DNA from: Stagonosporopsis chrysanthemi
Taxonomy: Eukaryota > Ascomycota > Dothideomycetes > Pleosporales > Didymellaceae
Assembly (NCBI GenBank): GCA_022560025.1
Contig: JAFISE010000024.1
Span: forward strand, 124,001-188,000
Direction: 5' to 3'
Length of the DNA: 64,000 nt
In this document: positions 30,671-41,505 of the stretch, in pieces
Layout of the letters: every line of letters begins with the position of its first letter
Position numbering within the stretch: the first letter of the stretch is position 1
Position numbers and translations under genes: made by a program
Notes under the pieces: generated by a model
Seen by the model: only the letters and a program-made list of their open reading frames with translations
Databases searched by the model: none
Told to the model about the DNA's origin: nothing

Positions 30671-31048
30671 GGACTGTCAAGAACACCCTGCAACAGACTG
30701 TGCAATGTCGACATCAATACAACCACACTCTCGCCAAAGACTAACTTTCGCGTATCGAGGGACTAACGCTGCAAGCTGCCGCGATGATGTCGAACTGCAG
30801 CCGCTAGCGTACCGACTGCTTCCCCGCAAATGCCACCTGCGACGCACCCCGCAGTCTTGTAGCCGCGAGGGTGTGGATCTGACATGGCTTTCTGAGAGCT
30901 ATTCGCGATCAGTCTCGCAGAGCAGTCCGTGACGCAAGATGGCGGTCCCTTGGGTCCAACCGCAAGGCCACGGCCTCGAAAAGGACCAAAAGCAAGTCGT
31001 CAAGATGGTTTGTCAAGTCACCAAGCCTAGACACGTCGCACTTCCGCA
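30671..31048. other. Intergenic
   Basis: Region between the Zn2Cys6 gene and a dehydrogenase remnant. I see nothing I can support. Confidence 0.45.
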
Positions 31049-31411
31049 ATGGCTTCCACGAAAGGCTCCAAAGCCGTTAAGACGGTTGGATACATTGGGC
31101 TCGGCAATGCTGGACTCTCCATGGCATCAAACCTCCGGGAGTCAAGGTTCCATGTAGTGGTATAACGACATTGATGCCGAGAAAGTGCAGAAGGCCACAA
31201 CAGAATGGGAGAACACAGTAGCTTCTGATGGCAGCGCCGAGTCTTTCAAGGACTGCGATGTGATTGGCACTATGCTGCCTCCAAGGGAAGGTGGTTCGTG
31301 AAGGGGTGGGAGACGAGAGCGGGGATTGAGGTGAAGAAGACGGAGAAGGTGCAGAAGATTGCTGAGAAGGACTTCAGGCATCGACTGGAGGGGATCAATC
31401 GGGAGTTGTGA
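31049..31411 (+). pseudogene. Remnant of a 3-hydroxyisobutyrate-dehydrogenase/6PGDH-like gene
   Basis: ATG 31049 opens a frame with the Rossmann nucleotide-binding start KTVGYIGLGNAGLSMASNL (GxGxxG). It breaks at a TAA near 31156. One frame over, it resumes as DIDAEKVQKATTEW and SFKDCDVIGTMLPP, which are the matching next parts of the NAD-binding domain, to a stop near 31300. A third frame then carries ETRAGIEVKKTEKVQKIAEKD and ends RHRLEGINREL, as a C-terminal end would. The whole catalytic middle (roughly 180-200 residues in the family) is missing. The gene is therefore broken by at least two frame changes and a large internal deletion. The intact family oxidises beta-hydroxyacids with NAD(P). 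Introns cannot explain the missing domain. Confidence 0.75.
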
Positions 31412-31713
31412 GTGGGGAGCTTGTGTGTATCGTGGATAACAGCCAAGCGTCCGTAAAACGACAAGGGCACAAGTCGGTCATCTGCTGGACTTTCGATAAT
31501 CCTAGAATGCTGTATACATCGATGTCCTTGATTGACATGTCTACATTTGAGATGTATGTGCAAGAGCTTGGATCGGTCGGTGATATCACGCACGTGCACG
31601 GGGCGGGCTGCAGGCATGTGCGGCCGCCGGCGCTAGCTCGTGGTGTTTGTTTACGTTGGTTTCGTCGCGCACCGCACCGGACAAGACACCCCACACTTGG
31701 CCACATCAGCACC

Positions 31714-34700
31714 ATGGCGCGCACCGACGGAAACGAGGACATTGCCGACGGGCTCGTCGCGAGCTCGTCGTTCAGGGCGCCGTCGTTGTCGCCCAAGAAA
31801 TCAGCGCCCAAGAAGAAGCGCGCGCGGAGCATCGGCCCCGGCGGGCTCGAGGCGGAGGAAGAGGCGCCGCTGAAGGCGAGCAGCGGCAACCGGAGAAAGG
31901 TGTGTGGGCCGGGGCAACATGCGCCGCGCAGTGTGGACAGGGCTAACCGTGCAGTCTGCTTTCGTGCCCGCCGTCAAGTCGATTCTGTCGTCGAATGCCG
32001 AGGACGAAAGAAAGCGCAAGGAAGCGCGCCGCAAGTCGCTGGCCAAGAGACGCGTCTCGTTCGCGCCCGAGGCGACGCTGCACACATGGGACGTCGTCGA
32101 GTACATGCGCGATGCCACCTCCTCCTCGGCCGCCTCCGACGCGACACGGCGAGCCTCGCTGGCCTCGCAGGCGCCCCAGCCCGAGTCCGACCCCGTCGAG
32201 CCGCCCTCGACGCCGCCCGAGCGCGTCGCAGAACCAGAGGCCGACGCCGACACCACGCCTGCAAACCAGCGCGAGAGCCACCAGAAGAAGAACCGCCGCA
32301 GCTCGGGCATCCCGCCCATGAACTTCAACAACCCAGACGACGTCTACTCGTCGAGCCCGCTGAGCGCCGACAATGCCTCGCCTGGCCGCCCGCTGGCCGA
32401 AAGCGAGTCGGAGGATGACGAAGACGCCACAGCCAACTTGGCCCCCGCACAGGACACCGAAGACAGCTCGCAGAGCAGTGCGCGCCTGGACGCAGCCCTG
32501 CGACAGGCGTTCGAGCAGGCAGGCACCCAGCGGCTGGACTTGGACGAGGAAGGTGAGATGACCATGGAGATGGCCGACGACGACGTCACAGCTTCGTTCA
32601 AGCCCTGGGCGCGCAGAGTAGCAGAAGCGCAAGGAGAGCAGGAGCCCGCCCGATCCTCTTCTCCCGCACCATCAGAGGCCGACGACGACATGAGCATGGA
32701 CGTGACACGCGCCATCGGGCGGATCGTGGAGCAGCCAGCCGAACAGAGCTCCGACATGGAGGACGACACGGGCATGAGCATGGAACTCACCATGCCACTC
32801 GGCAGCATCCAAGCCATGGCCGCAAAACCGCCTGCCAACAGGAGGAAGAGCCTTAAGCGCAGAGTCTCCACGGCGGAGCCGTCCCAAGGCAGCCCAGCGA
32901 AGAGGACCACCAGCCGTCGTACCAGCCTCCGCAATCGCCGAAAGTCAGAAGAGCCCGCCGCTGACGATGCGACCATGGACCTCACCATGGCTATAGGTGG
33001 CATCAAGAGCAACGCACCCATGGAAAGCCAGGATGACGACGATAGACGCAGCAGCATGGGCAGCGTTGCCATGGACGAAACTATGGACTTCACCATGGCA
33101 GTCGGAAGCATCAAGACTGCTCCAGCGCCTGCTGTGGATGCCCAGGAGAGCGATGCAGAGGATGATGGCTTCACCATGGAGTTCACCAAGGTCGTTGGAC
33201 CGGGCATCAAGCGCCAGGACAAGCCCACATCTACACCTGAGCAGCCTGCGACAGTCGAATATCCTATTCTGCCAGAGCTGACCAAGACCCCCACACCAGA
33301 GAAGCCCGCTGCTGCGCCATCTCCTGCTGTTACGAAAACACAAACACCACAGAAGTCTCCCAAAGAATCACCTCGCGAAGCTGCCCCTGACGCAGAACTG
33401 AACCAGCTTCCACCGCCGGTAGAGCGCACGCCCACCAAGTCTCCCGCAGTTGCCAAGCTGAATCTCGACCCTGGCACGCCCGAGTTCGTATGCCAGCTGC
33501 CCGCTGGTGATGTCGAGCCCTCGCCGTTTGTCAGGAGGACCCCACAAGGCTCTCTCAAGAAAGAAGTGTTGACAACTCCCGTCAGCTCCTCAAAAGCGAC
33601 CCAAGTCATCACTACCCCTGCAAGCCAAAGAAAGCGAGAATCTTTCGTCATTCCTGCGGACCCCGTTGACGCTCCTATCTTGAACAGACGCCGTTCATCA
33701 CTGTCTGCTGTGCAATTCAGTCCCATCAGCGCCCCGCGAGAAGAGCCAACACTTAGAAGTGCAGCACTCTTGTCCAACAACATCAAACTCTTGTCGACCC
33801 CGCGCAAGGCAACCTTGGCTTCACCAGTGAAGCGAGGCATGACGCCGAAGAAGTCACAGACTCCTCAGAAGCTGGCCACTCCCAAGCAAAAGACCCCGAC
33901 ACCTAAAAAGAAGACCCCAAGAAGGTCTCTGAGCCCGAAGAAGCGCGTAGTCTTTGGCGCTGAGCCTGAGAAGGAGGAACCTGCTGATGAGGAGGTTGAC
34001 GAGGATGCGTCGGGGATTGAGCGCATCACTCTGTCCGAATTCCTGAGCCTTACAAAGGTCACGTTTATGGACGTCAGCGCCAGCAAACGACGAGCCACTG
34101 TAGCGCCAGCTGCCTTCCGCGACATGGACGTCGACGAGACGCCAGAGACGTTCGATCGTTACGTCGTCGCTGGTGCGTGCACGGTGCCTGAGTATGAGCT
34201 CTACTCGCATGCTTGCCACGAGATGAAGAGATACATTTCTTCTGGCCGTGAAGCTGTCCGTCAGATCGAGGCAGACGTTGAGGAAGACAACCCACTGCTG
34301 TTCAGCGAATACCTGACCGCGCCTCCAGATCAGCGTGCTGTCATGGACACCCAGTTCAAAAACATGAAGCAGCACGCTCGTCTAGAAGCTCGAGGCGAGT
34401 GGTACTCGTGGCGAAGCACGTTGCTGGGAACCCTCAAAGCTGGCCTTCTCTCCACACTAGAAGACTTCAAGCATGACGAGGCTTCCCTGTCCAACCAGGA
34501 GCGCCTGCTGGATGTGGTCTTGCCGCCTCTGATTGAACAGCAGGAGCAGCTGTCTACGGAGCAGAAACAGCTGCAGCAGCGCCACGACGAGCTTAACAGC
34601 TGCGACCGCGAGGAGCTAGAGCAGACCCGCGAGAACCTCATCGCCACGAACGCTGAATTGCAAGCCAAGCGTGAGCTTCTCATGCAGCTCCAGCAAGAAG

Positions 34701-35563
34701 TTGCCGATCAAGACGCACGCATCGAGGCTGTCAAAGAGCGCAAAGTCGAGTGCCTCGCCGAGATCAAGGCAGCTGAACGCGTCCGTGAGGAGTGTCGAGG
34801 TTGGTCGACGACAGAGGTCAGGGACCTGAAAGGTATGCGTTCTTCCCCCACTCCACTTTCAACTCATGCTAACCCCTTCCCAGCCAAGGTCACGGCCCTC
34901 GAAAACGCACACGGCTGGAGTATCACATCCGCTTCGTCCTCCAGCATCACCATGACACACCTCTCGGACCTCGAGCTGTACTTCCAACCGCAGTGCTTCG
35001 CCACCGGCACCACGCCCCCAACGCCCAACGGCTCCATCTCGCTCGCCTACATCGGCGACAGCGCACAGCCCCACCCCCGGCCCCTAACAACCAGCAAGCG
35101 CTTCTTCCTCCAGCTCCTCCGCGCACAGCTCCACTGCATCCCGCAGTCCCAAACCCCCATCGCGGCCGTGCTTACCCTCGTCAAAAACGGCTGGGCCGCC
35201 GCCCTCGCCGTCGCAGAGGGCGTCCGCTGGCTCACCCACAGCTACATGACCGAAGAACTCATCCTCAGCGACGAGCGCATGGGCGTCCGCGCCGACATGC
35301 TGGTCCCCGGCCTGCAGACCAAAGTCCGCGTGGATTTCGAGATTGGCGTCGCGATCCAGGACGGCGCCGTCGAGACCGAGGTCGGTGTCAAGGCCGAGGT
35401 GGTGTATGGCGAGAAGTATGGCGAGGAGAAGATGGGCGCGTTTCTGAGGGAGTTTTGTGGTGGCGTTGTCAAGGAGGAGAGGGAGATGGTGCGGTGGGCT
35501 GATGGCGTGGCGGATCTGCAGCAGAGGTTGAGACGGACGGGGAGGAAAGGCGAGCGCAAGTGA
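31714..35563 (+). CDS. SPC7: Kinetochore scaffold Spc7/KNL1
   Basis: Three exons (31714-31899, 31955-34832, 34884-35563) encode 1247 residues. Introns are 55 nt (GTGTGT, GCTAACC, GTGCAG) and 51 nt (GTATGC, GCTAACC, CCCAG); the second keeps the frame and could be missed. KNL1 proteins join spindle microtubules, PP1 and the checkpoint proteins Bub1/Bub3 at the outer kinetochore. Near the N-terminus are a SILK-like SILSS (about 71) and RRVSF (about 95), the two PP1-docking motifs. A series of MELT-type motifs follows: MDVT (about 310), MELT (335), MDLT (401), MDFT (439) and MEFT (468). Each is followed by a short stretch ending in a glycine, and a degenerate MEMA precedes them. After a disordered Pro/Lys region come the conserved Spc7 domain, a long coiled coil (about 915-1020), and an RWD-like C-terminal domain. 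Pairing with Mis12 is expected from the family. Confidence 0.93.
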
Positions 35564-35740
35564 GGACGAGGCGTGTTGTTCCGGGACACGCTATGATTTC
35601 ATGACGGCGTTTTTGTAATACTGGTCACGGCATGCATGCATAGGATGGGTGTCTATATGTAGGCAGTCACATGGTTTCGTATAACACATATCATTTCTCC
35701 CCCACGCATCTCGACATGTCCTCTGCACACCCTCGCCCGC

Positions 35741-37585
35741 TCAGAGCGGCACCCGCTTACTCACATCCAGCCAGAACCCACACCTCTCCTCCAACTGCGC
35801 AATGGACCCCTGCTTCAGCCCCTGCGCAGCGACAACAAACTGCCGCCCTTCCTCGACACGCGGCACGCCCGGCACACTCGCGTCCGTCACCTTGTGCGTG
35901 TTGGGGTCGCCCGTCTGCACGAAACTGGCCATTGCGCCTGCGTAGCCGCGGTACGTCAGGGCGTCAGACTTTTGCACGGGGTTGAGCTGGTTCCACTGCG
36001 CGGATGGGTTAGCACGGGGGAGGAAGGTGCTGCGGGGGCTGGTGGAAGTGGTGTCGTGGTGGGAGTGGGAGTGGTAGCAGGGGGGAAGTGACAAGGATGG
36101 GGCCGCAGGTTATGTGTGTGGATGTGGATGTGGATGTGGGTGTATATGCGGGAAGGTGGAGGGGGGCGAGAGGTCAGCGGGAGAGAGAAGAATGGGAAGA
36201 AGAAGAAGGAGGGGAAGACGCACGTAGATGGTGTCACTCGCGTGTTTGGCGGGCGAAATGGTATACTCGACGACCCACCCCTTCTGCGCCGCCGCGCTCA
36301 GCCAGTACGCCGGACACGCGAGCACGACATCGCGGAACAGCAGCCCCGCGCGCACATACGTCGTGTTGTAGCTGATTTCCTCCGCGGAGCCCGTGGGCGG
36401 GTACAGCAGCTTGGCCTTTGCGATATCCCTGGCGCGCAGACCGGGGAGGTAGCCGGCGAGCCACTTGTCGAACGAGGCGGCCGACGAGTTGAAGCCGTCG
36501 CTTGCTGTGTTTGCGTTTTGGAAGCCGGGGGGGATGAAGTTCTCGCCCTCGTGCAGGTTGTAGCTTGTCAGTACGGAGGGGGCGTTGAGTTTGCCCTTGC
36601 GGATCACGTCGCTGAGCGGCGCCGTCAGGAAGGCGTCGTCGATGATGGGGCCGAAGACGAAGGACGACGTCGTGTATTGCAGACTCGTGCTCAGACGCAG
36701 GGCCGAGTCGCGCAGGGCCTGCAGGTCGGCGGTCTTGAGGCAGGCGATTTGGTCGATCGCTGTGGCGCAGCCCACGTCCTGCAAGACTTGCTGGTAGATG
36801 GCCTCGTTCTCGGGGCTGTCGTAGCGGTATGTCTTGGGCCAGAAGGGCGAGCTGCTCATTGCTTTATTGAAGAGCTTCTTGCCCTTGTTGCCCGTGGCGA
36901 TTGTCTGGGCCACGACGCTGCCGCCGCCTGCGCTCTGGCCCCAGATGGTGACGTCGTCCTTTGAGCCGCCGAAGTGGTGGATGTACTTCTGGATCCACTT
37001 GAGCGCGGCCTGCTGGTCCAGAAGACCCGTGTTGAGATCGACCTCTTTGCTCTTCCCGACCTTCTTGCCCGGCAGGAAGCCGAACACATTGGTGCGGTAG
37101 TTGGAGTAGACGACGACGTAGTCGTTGCTCTCGCTCGCGTTCAGGACCGGGTAGCCAGAGGGGGGAATGGTGAACTCGGCGCTGCCGCGAATGAAGCCGC
37201 CACCGTAGAAGGTCAGCAGGACCGGACGCAGCTTCTGCTTTGGCTGCCACGGGCGCGAGTACACGCCTAGATACAAGCAGTCCTCCGAGCCGTTGACTGT
37301 GCGCTGCGGACACATGTCAAACCCCCGATCGGTGTCGTAGGTGCCATTGGTTATGGGAGCTGGAGGTTGAGGCGCGCGGAAGCGGTTGTCTCCTGCGGTC
37401 GAGGCACCAAACGGAATGCGGCGGTAGTAGGTGAGGTTGTATGTTGAAGAAGTAGCTCCTTGAAGCGTGACATAGTCGAGGGCCACAATCGGCTTTGTTG
37501 TGTTTACATCTCTGGTCTGTAGCGGCGACGCAGCAACCGCTGAGACGGCGGCGAGAATCGCCAGCACATTTTTTGGGAACAGCAT
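35741..37585 (-). CDS. Secreted type-B carboxylesterase/lipase (1)
   Basis: Two exons, 37585-36224 and 35995-35741, encode 538 residues of the alpha/beta-hydrolase esterase-lipase family. A signal peptide (MLFPKNVLAILAAVSAVAAS) sends it out of the cell. Key parts: oxyanion segment FYGGGF at about 126-131 (YGGG in place of the usual HGGG), nucleophile elbow GQSAG with S218, EDCLYLGVY typical of the type-B family, an acid in NLHEGENF, and the histidine in AKHASDTIY near 448, just before the intron. The intron is 228 nt, about four times the local norm, with GTGCGT, a GCTAAC branch and a GCAG acceptor; it contains GATGTG repeats. The C-terminal exon completes the fold (WNQLNPVQKSDALTY). The substrate is unknown. 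It runs tail-to-tail with Spc7, 177 bases apart. Confidence 0.88.
36112..36144. repeat. GT/GATGTG simple repeat inside the esterase intron
   Basis: A (TG)n run continues into three copies of GATGTG and variants. It lies within the unusually long intron of the esterase gene and probably explains part of its length. Confidence 0.8.
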
Positions 37586-38172
37586 CTTGACGACTGAGCT
37601 TGCACTGCTACCGTCGTAAATTTCTGGGGCTCGGCGCTCAATATACGTCGCTCCATCGCACTAAGCAGCGGCCACCGACCGTTGATTCCATGTCTCCGCA
37701 GATTGCTCCCCGGATTGTGGAGCTGCGGGGATGGCGAACAAGGATGCGCGACCGACGTGATGGTGATGAGCACAGAGACTTCGGGGGATTATGCGCCGAG
37801 CACTCGCCAGCCGAGTCAGGAACGGGTGAGACTAGGAACGAACTTGTACTGACGGCCGGTGGATGTTTGCTTGGAGTTATTCCGCGACGCGAAGAAGGAT
37901 TAGGAAGGAGGCTACGACAGGGTCAGCCGAGTCACGTCACTGTTGGCGGCGAGTTGTGAAATGACTACACGAGCTTTAGTCCCACACGTGGTAACTACAC
38001 ATGAGTTCCTGATTATGCATTACAATATATATATATATATATATACGTGCACCGTCTACAAAACAAGCCCGCTGACCCGGGGTATCCAATCCAATCCATG
38101 ACCCAAAACGCCAATGCTAGATGTGCACGCAGACAACGCCTCAGAATGCGCGATGGCACGCGGAATAGGCTT
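37586..38172. other. Intergenic with an (AT)n microsatellite
   Basis: Upstream region of the esterase and 3' flank of the large anchored-protein gene. The only feature seen is an (AT)n tract, listed separately. Confidence 0.5.
38025..38045. repeat. (AT)10 microsatellite
   Basis: Twenty-one alternating A and T bases in an intergenic region. Likely length-variable between strains. Confidence 0.95.
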
Positions 38173-41100
38173 TTACAGCCACAGCAGCCATCTGACAATG
38201 GCCCATATCACCCCAAGAATACTCTTCAGCACGCCGTAGACGGCGAAGACAATAGACGCAACTCGTAGCGCGACCACAATCGCCCATTCCACCAGCGACC
38301 AGCCCCAGCTCATGACCCATCGTGTATGCCGTCTGCGTTGCCGCAGCATGCGGTCGATCTCGTCGTTGATCCGCTTGACCTGCAGTGGGCCCAGACCCGA
38401 GACTTCGGTTGTGATTTGCACGGCCCTGTCGCCGCTCTCGAAGATGCGGGACATGAGATTGTTCTCGATGTTGTCCCTCAACTGCACAATGTGGGTATTG
38501 AGGTCTTTGATTGTGCCAGAGCGGAACTTGTCGCACGCCTTATGCAGAGCCGACGCCGAGTTTTCAAGATCACGCATTAGGATGCGAGCAGCAAGTACGT
38601 GCTCTTCCTTGAGAGAAACGGTTAACAATTGCTCTTTTGCAGTCTCGGCAGCTAGAGTGAGGAACCTTGGCGTCTTCGGGTTTGGTGTCTGTGCGCGTCT
38701 AGCAATCTCTTTGGCTTTGATGCCAGAGCAAAGGAAGAGAGCGCGGACACGAGCGATGTCTGCCTGTGTAACTGCATTCTGCTTCCTCTTGCGTCGAATT
38801 ACATGCTCATCATTGTCATCAGCAATGCTCCAGTGTCGTTTACCGTCGAGAGTCGGGCGCGAGGCACTGCGATGTCTGCTCTGAGCGTCCTTGAGGGCTG
38901 TCGGCGGGATAGCTCCAGGGTGTCCATACACCCCGCCAGGATGAGCAAGCCGCTTCTTGATATGATCGTGATCGATGGTGCGACTAGGGCCGAGCGTAGC
39001 TGTCGAAGAAGCTGTCGAGACACGGTCCAGATCCATGCGGGGCGGTAAAAGTCGGTCGATGCGAGGTGATCGTGCATCTCTGCGCTCACGCGACTGGCGC
39101 GAGATGTGGTGCTCGAGATCTGAGTCCTCGCCGCCGTCGTCCAAGGCTTCATGTACAGGACGGAAGGATGGGAGCTTGAGGTGGTTGCGCCCTTCTGGCT
39201 CTGACGTGACACTACCCGCCGTAGTCGAGGTGACCGTCCTTGAAAGCGTAGGCTTGTTGTTGCGATTGCCATCGTCATCGAATTCCACCGAGTTGCGATC
39301 CGAGACGGTACTTGCGTCTGTATCGTCTGCCCGGTCTCTTCTGAAGATGATGTCGCCGACTTTCGTGCCCTCGTGCTTGACGCCTTTCAAGAACCTCGTG
39401 ACAGCAGAGTGGGGCTCCTGTCCCTCCTTGCGACGCGACTTTTCCGGGCTCGACAAGCTATTGACGCTGTCATTCTTGCGGTGGCCGAGCAGGTTTTTGA
39501 CAGCGCCTGGTGCAGCAAAGATTGCGTTACCGAGCCCACCGTGCTCTTGAGGCTCTTCACTCGTCTGCCGGGAGCTCTGCTTCTTATCCAGACTTGATCG
39601 TGCTCGTTCTTGCTTCTGTTCATCTTTGTTGTGCTCGTGGTGGAAAGGATTGAACTTGCTTCGTTTGGTCTTGCCGAGATCAGACCCTGCTCTACTTGGT
39701 GGTGGGGACAGATCGCTTCCAATGTGCGGGAAGTGCCGTGCGTGAAGCGGTGTGCTAGGTGCAGTACTATCATCCTCGTATGATGATCGGGGTTCGGTCG
39801 ACCTAATGGGCGATAAGGGGTTTGTGCGATTTCGTGGAGGCATCTTCAAGACAGCATTCTCATCAATCGTCGTCGAGCCATTCACAAAACGAGGTACTTC
39901 AAGAGAATTGCGCGAGACCGTCCCGTCAGGAATGTCATTGTGCAATCTCCCCCACTTGTCGGGCGTGTCTGGGGTGAACAAAGCAGGCGGTTTATTGTGT
40001 ATGCCCTTCGTTTGCAACTCCAGCTTTCGCTTCATCTGCAATGCAAGAGGACCGGTGTTGTGCTCGACATCGAACGACTTCCGGACCTTGCGAGCATCTT
40101 CATCCGTGTCAGAAGAGTCGCTGAACCCTATTGAGTGCTTGCGCGGGCTGCCTCTGCCTTTCCGTAGTCGCGAATCAGCGCGGAGATGTGGCAACAGTCT
40201 CCTCTTACGACCGCGCTCACTGCCCTGCTCGCTCTCATCGCCAGTTGTGGGGTCGGTACCGGGCAAGCCATCCACCCAGCTTCGCCTTCTTTTATCCGAG
40301 TAGTCCTTGCTAGGTCGCGGTACGAGGAAGTCGTTGCTCTGCTGCTTTGGAGGGTCTCGTGGTGGGAAGATCTTGCGGCCGTGGCGGTCTTCAATCACCG
40401 TCTTGTTGTCGCCCTGTTCAAGCCAGAAGGCATCGGCGAGCAACTCCTCAGGAGCGAAGCTCCAGCCCTGTTGTGGTTTGCCCGGTTTGGTCTGAGCGAC
40501 CTGGGTGTCGGGGTCACTATGCAGCTTGGGCAGCAAGACATGCTCGTCTCGGCGATACCCAGGACGCTTCGACAACTCTTCAATCTGCTGGACCCATTCT
40601 TGCACCTGGTCGACATGTGAGAACTCTGCGGGCTCCTGCAGGAGCGGTATGCGCTCGCGCGCTCTGCTCCTGCGGTTGCGCAGAGCCTGAAGGGGATTGT
40701 ACGGGCGGCCGAGCTCATACTTCTTGTTGGCGTGCGACGGCGTGCGAGTGAGGTAGGCTTGCGGGCTCCCGGGCACGGCGGTGTATGAATAGATGAAGTT
40801 GCCGGGCGCGTTGGTGTCTGTCTTCAGTGGCGGCAGAAAGTCCAGCAGTCGCATGTACTCTGCTCGAAGCTCGATATAGGCGCGGGCCTTGTCGCGGCGA
40901 AGCAGCGTCGCAGGTGACTTTGGCTGGGCTGCGGCAAGGGCGAGGGATGCGCTCCGCGGCATGCTGGTGGACATGTGTCGAGACGGCGAGCCCTGGGCGC
41001 CCATGGGTGACATGTTGCGCGACACTCTACGTTGCTCGTTCAGGTACTGCCGCAGACTGCTGCTCCCGCCTGCGTGGGAGAAGCTGCCCTCGCGCTGGGC

Positions 41101-41505
41101 GCCAGCCGGGGCCCGCGGCGAGCCCAGCAGCTGCGACGCGCTGATGTTGCGGCGGCGGCTCTCGCTCAGGTTCAGGGCCATGTGCACGAGCTGGTTGGGG
41201 TCGACGGCCGGGCGCGGCGAGCTGTCTGGAGAGGCTCTGCGGCGGGTCTTGCCCTTCGCGTCTGGCGTGTGTGGCGGGCGGGCGTGGTGCCGGCGGCGGG
41301 GCGCGCTGGGGAAGCTCGAGTCCAGCAGGAAGCCGCCGCCAGCGCGCGCTGAGCGGTGCCGGCGGCGGGCAAAGTCGTGCTCGTCTATGGCGTCCGGGCT
41401 GTGGTCGAGGGCGGTGCCTGGGGCGGCCGAGTGCAGCGTCTGCGACGACGAGGCCGACGGCTCGGACGAGAGCGAGCGGCGGCCGTCGCTCGAGGGCGCC
41501 GACAT
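38173..41505 (-). CDS. Large disordered protein with C-terminal membrane anchor, function unknown
   Basis: Single-exon gene for 1110 residues that I cannot assign to a named family. Most of the chain is rich in Ser, Arg, Pro and Asp and probably disordered. Short blocks look conserved: VDPNQLVHMALNLSESRRR (about 101-119), RAYIELRAEYMRLLDFLPPLK (about 207-227), PYNPLQALRNRRSRARERIPL, and QVQEWVQQIEELSKRPGY. The C-terminal 200 residues are folded-looking: a helical region (ADIARVRALFLCSGIKAKEI, LLTVSLKEEHVLAARILMRDL, IVQLRDNIENNLMSRIF), then basic RQRRRHTRW and about 40 hydrophobic residues (SLVEWAIVVALRVASIVFAVYGVLK, split here as SLVEWAIVVALRV and SIVFAVYGVLK) that could form a membrane hairpin or tail anchor. 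Placement in the ER or nuclear envelope membrane is an inference. The ATG at 41505 begins the acceptable leader MSAPSSDGRRS. Confidence 0.8.
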   Translation of the reverse strand: MSAPSSDGRRSLSSEPSASSSQTLHSAAPGTALDHSPDAIDEHDFARRRHRSARAGGGFLLDSSFPSAPRRRHHARPPHTPDAKGKTRRRASPDSSPRPAVDPNQLVHMALNLSESRRRNISASQLLGSPRAPAGAQREGSFSHAGGSSSLRQYLNEQRRVSRNMSPMGAQGSPSRHMSTSMPRSASLALAAAQPKSPATLLRRDKARAYIELRAEYMRLLDFLPPLKTDTNAPGNFIYSYTAVPGSPQAYLTRTPSHANKKYELGRPYNPLQALRNRRSRARERIPLLQEPAEFSHVDQVQEWVQQIEELSKRPGYRRDEHVLLPKLHSDPDTQVAQTKPGKPQQGWSFAPEELLADAFWLEQGDNKTVIEDRHGRKIFPPRDPPKQQSNDFLVPRPSKDYSDKRRRSWVDGLPGTDPTTGDESEQGSERGRKRRLLPHLRADSRLRKGRGSPRKHSIGFSDSSDTDEDARKVRKSFDVEHNTGPLALQMKRKLELQTKGIHNKPPALFTPDTPDKWGRLHNDIPDGTVSRNSLEVPRFVNGSTTIDENAVLKMPPRNRTNPLSPIRSTEPRSSYEDDSTAPSTPLHARHFPHIGSDLSPPPSRAGSDLGKTKRSKFNPFHHEHNKDEQKQERARSSLDKKQSSRQTSEEPQEHGGLGNAIFAAPGAVKNLLGHRKNDSVNSLSSPEKSRRKEGQEPHSAVTRFLKGVKHEGTKVGDIIFRRDRADDTDASTVSDRNSVEFDDDGNRNNKPTLSRTVTSTTAGSVTSEPEGRNHLKLPSFRPVHEALDDGGEDSDLEHHISRQSRERRDARSPRIDRLLPPRMDLDRVSTASSTATLGPSRTIDHDHIKKRLAHPGGVYGHPGAIPPTALKDAQSRHRSASRPTLDGKRHWSIADDNDEHVIRRKRKQNAVTQADIARVRALFLCSGIKAKEIARRAQTPNPKTPRFLTLAAETAKEQLLTVSLKEEHVLAARILMRDLENSASALHKACDKFRSGTIKDLNTHIVQLRDNIENNLMSRIFESGDRAVQITTEVSGLGPLQVKRINDEIDRMLRQRRRHTRWVMSWGWSLVEWAIVVALRVASIVFAVYGVLKSILGVIWAIVRWLLWL

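Noticed and set aside
32344..33840. 498-codon minus-strand frame
   Set aside because: It is the antisense shadow of the Spc7 MELT region, which has strong protein evidence on the plus strand.
38312..38884. 190-codon plus-strand frame
   Set aside because: Antisense to the C-terminal part of the large anchored-protein gene.
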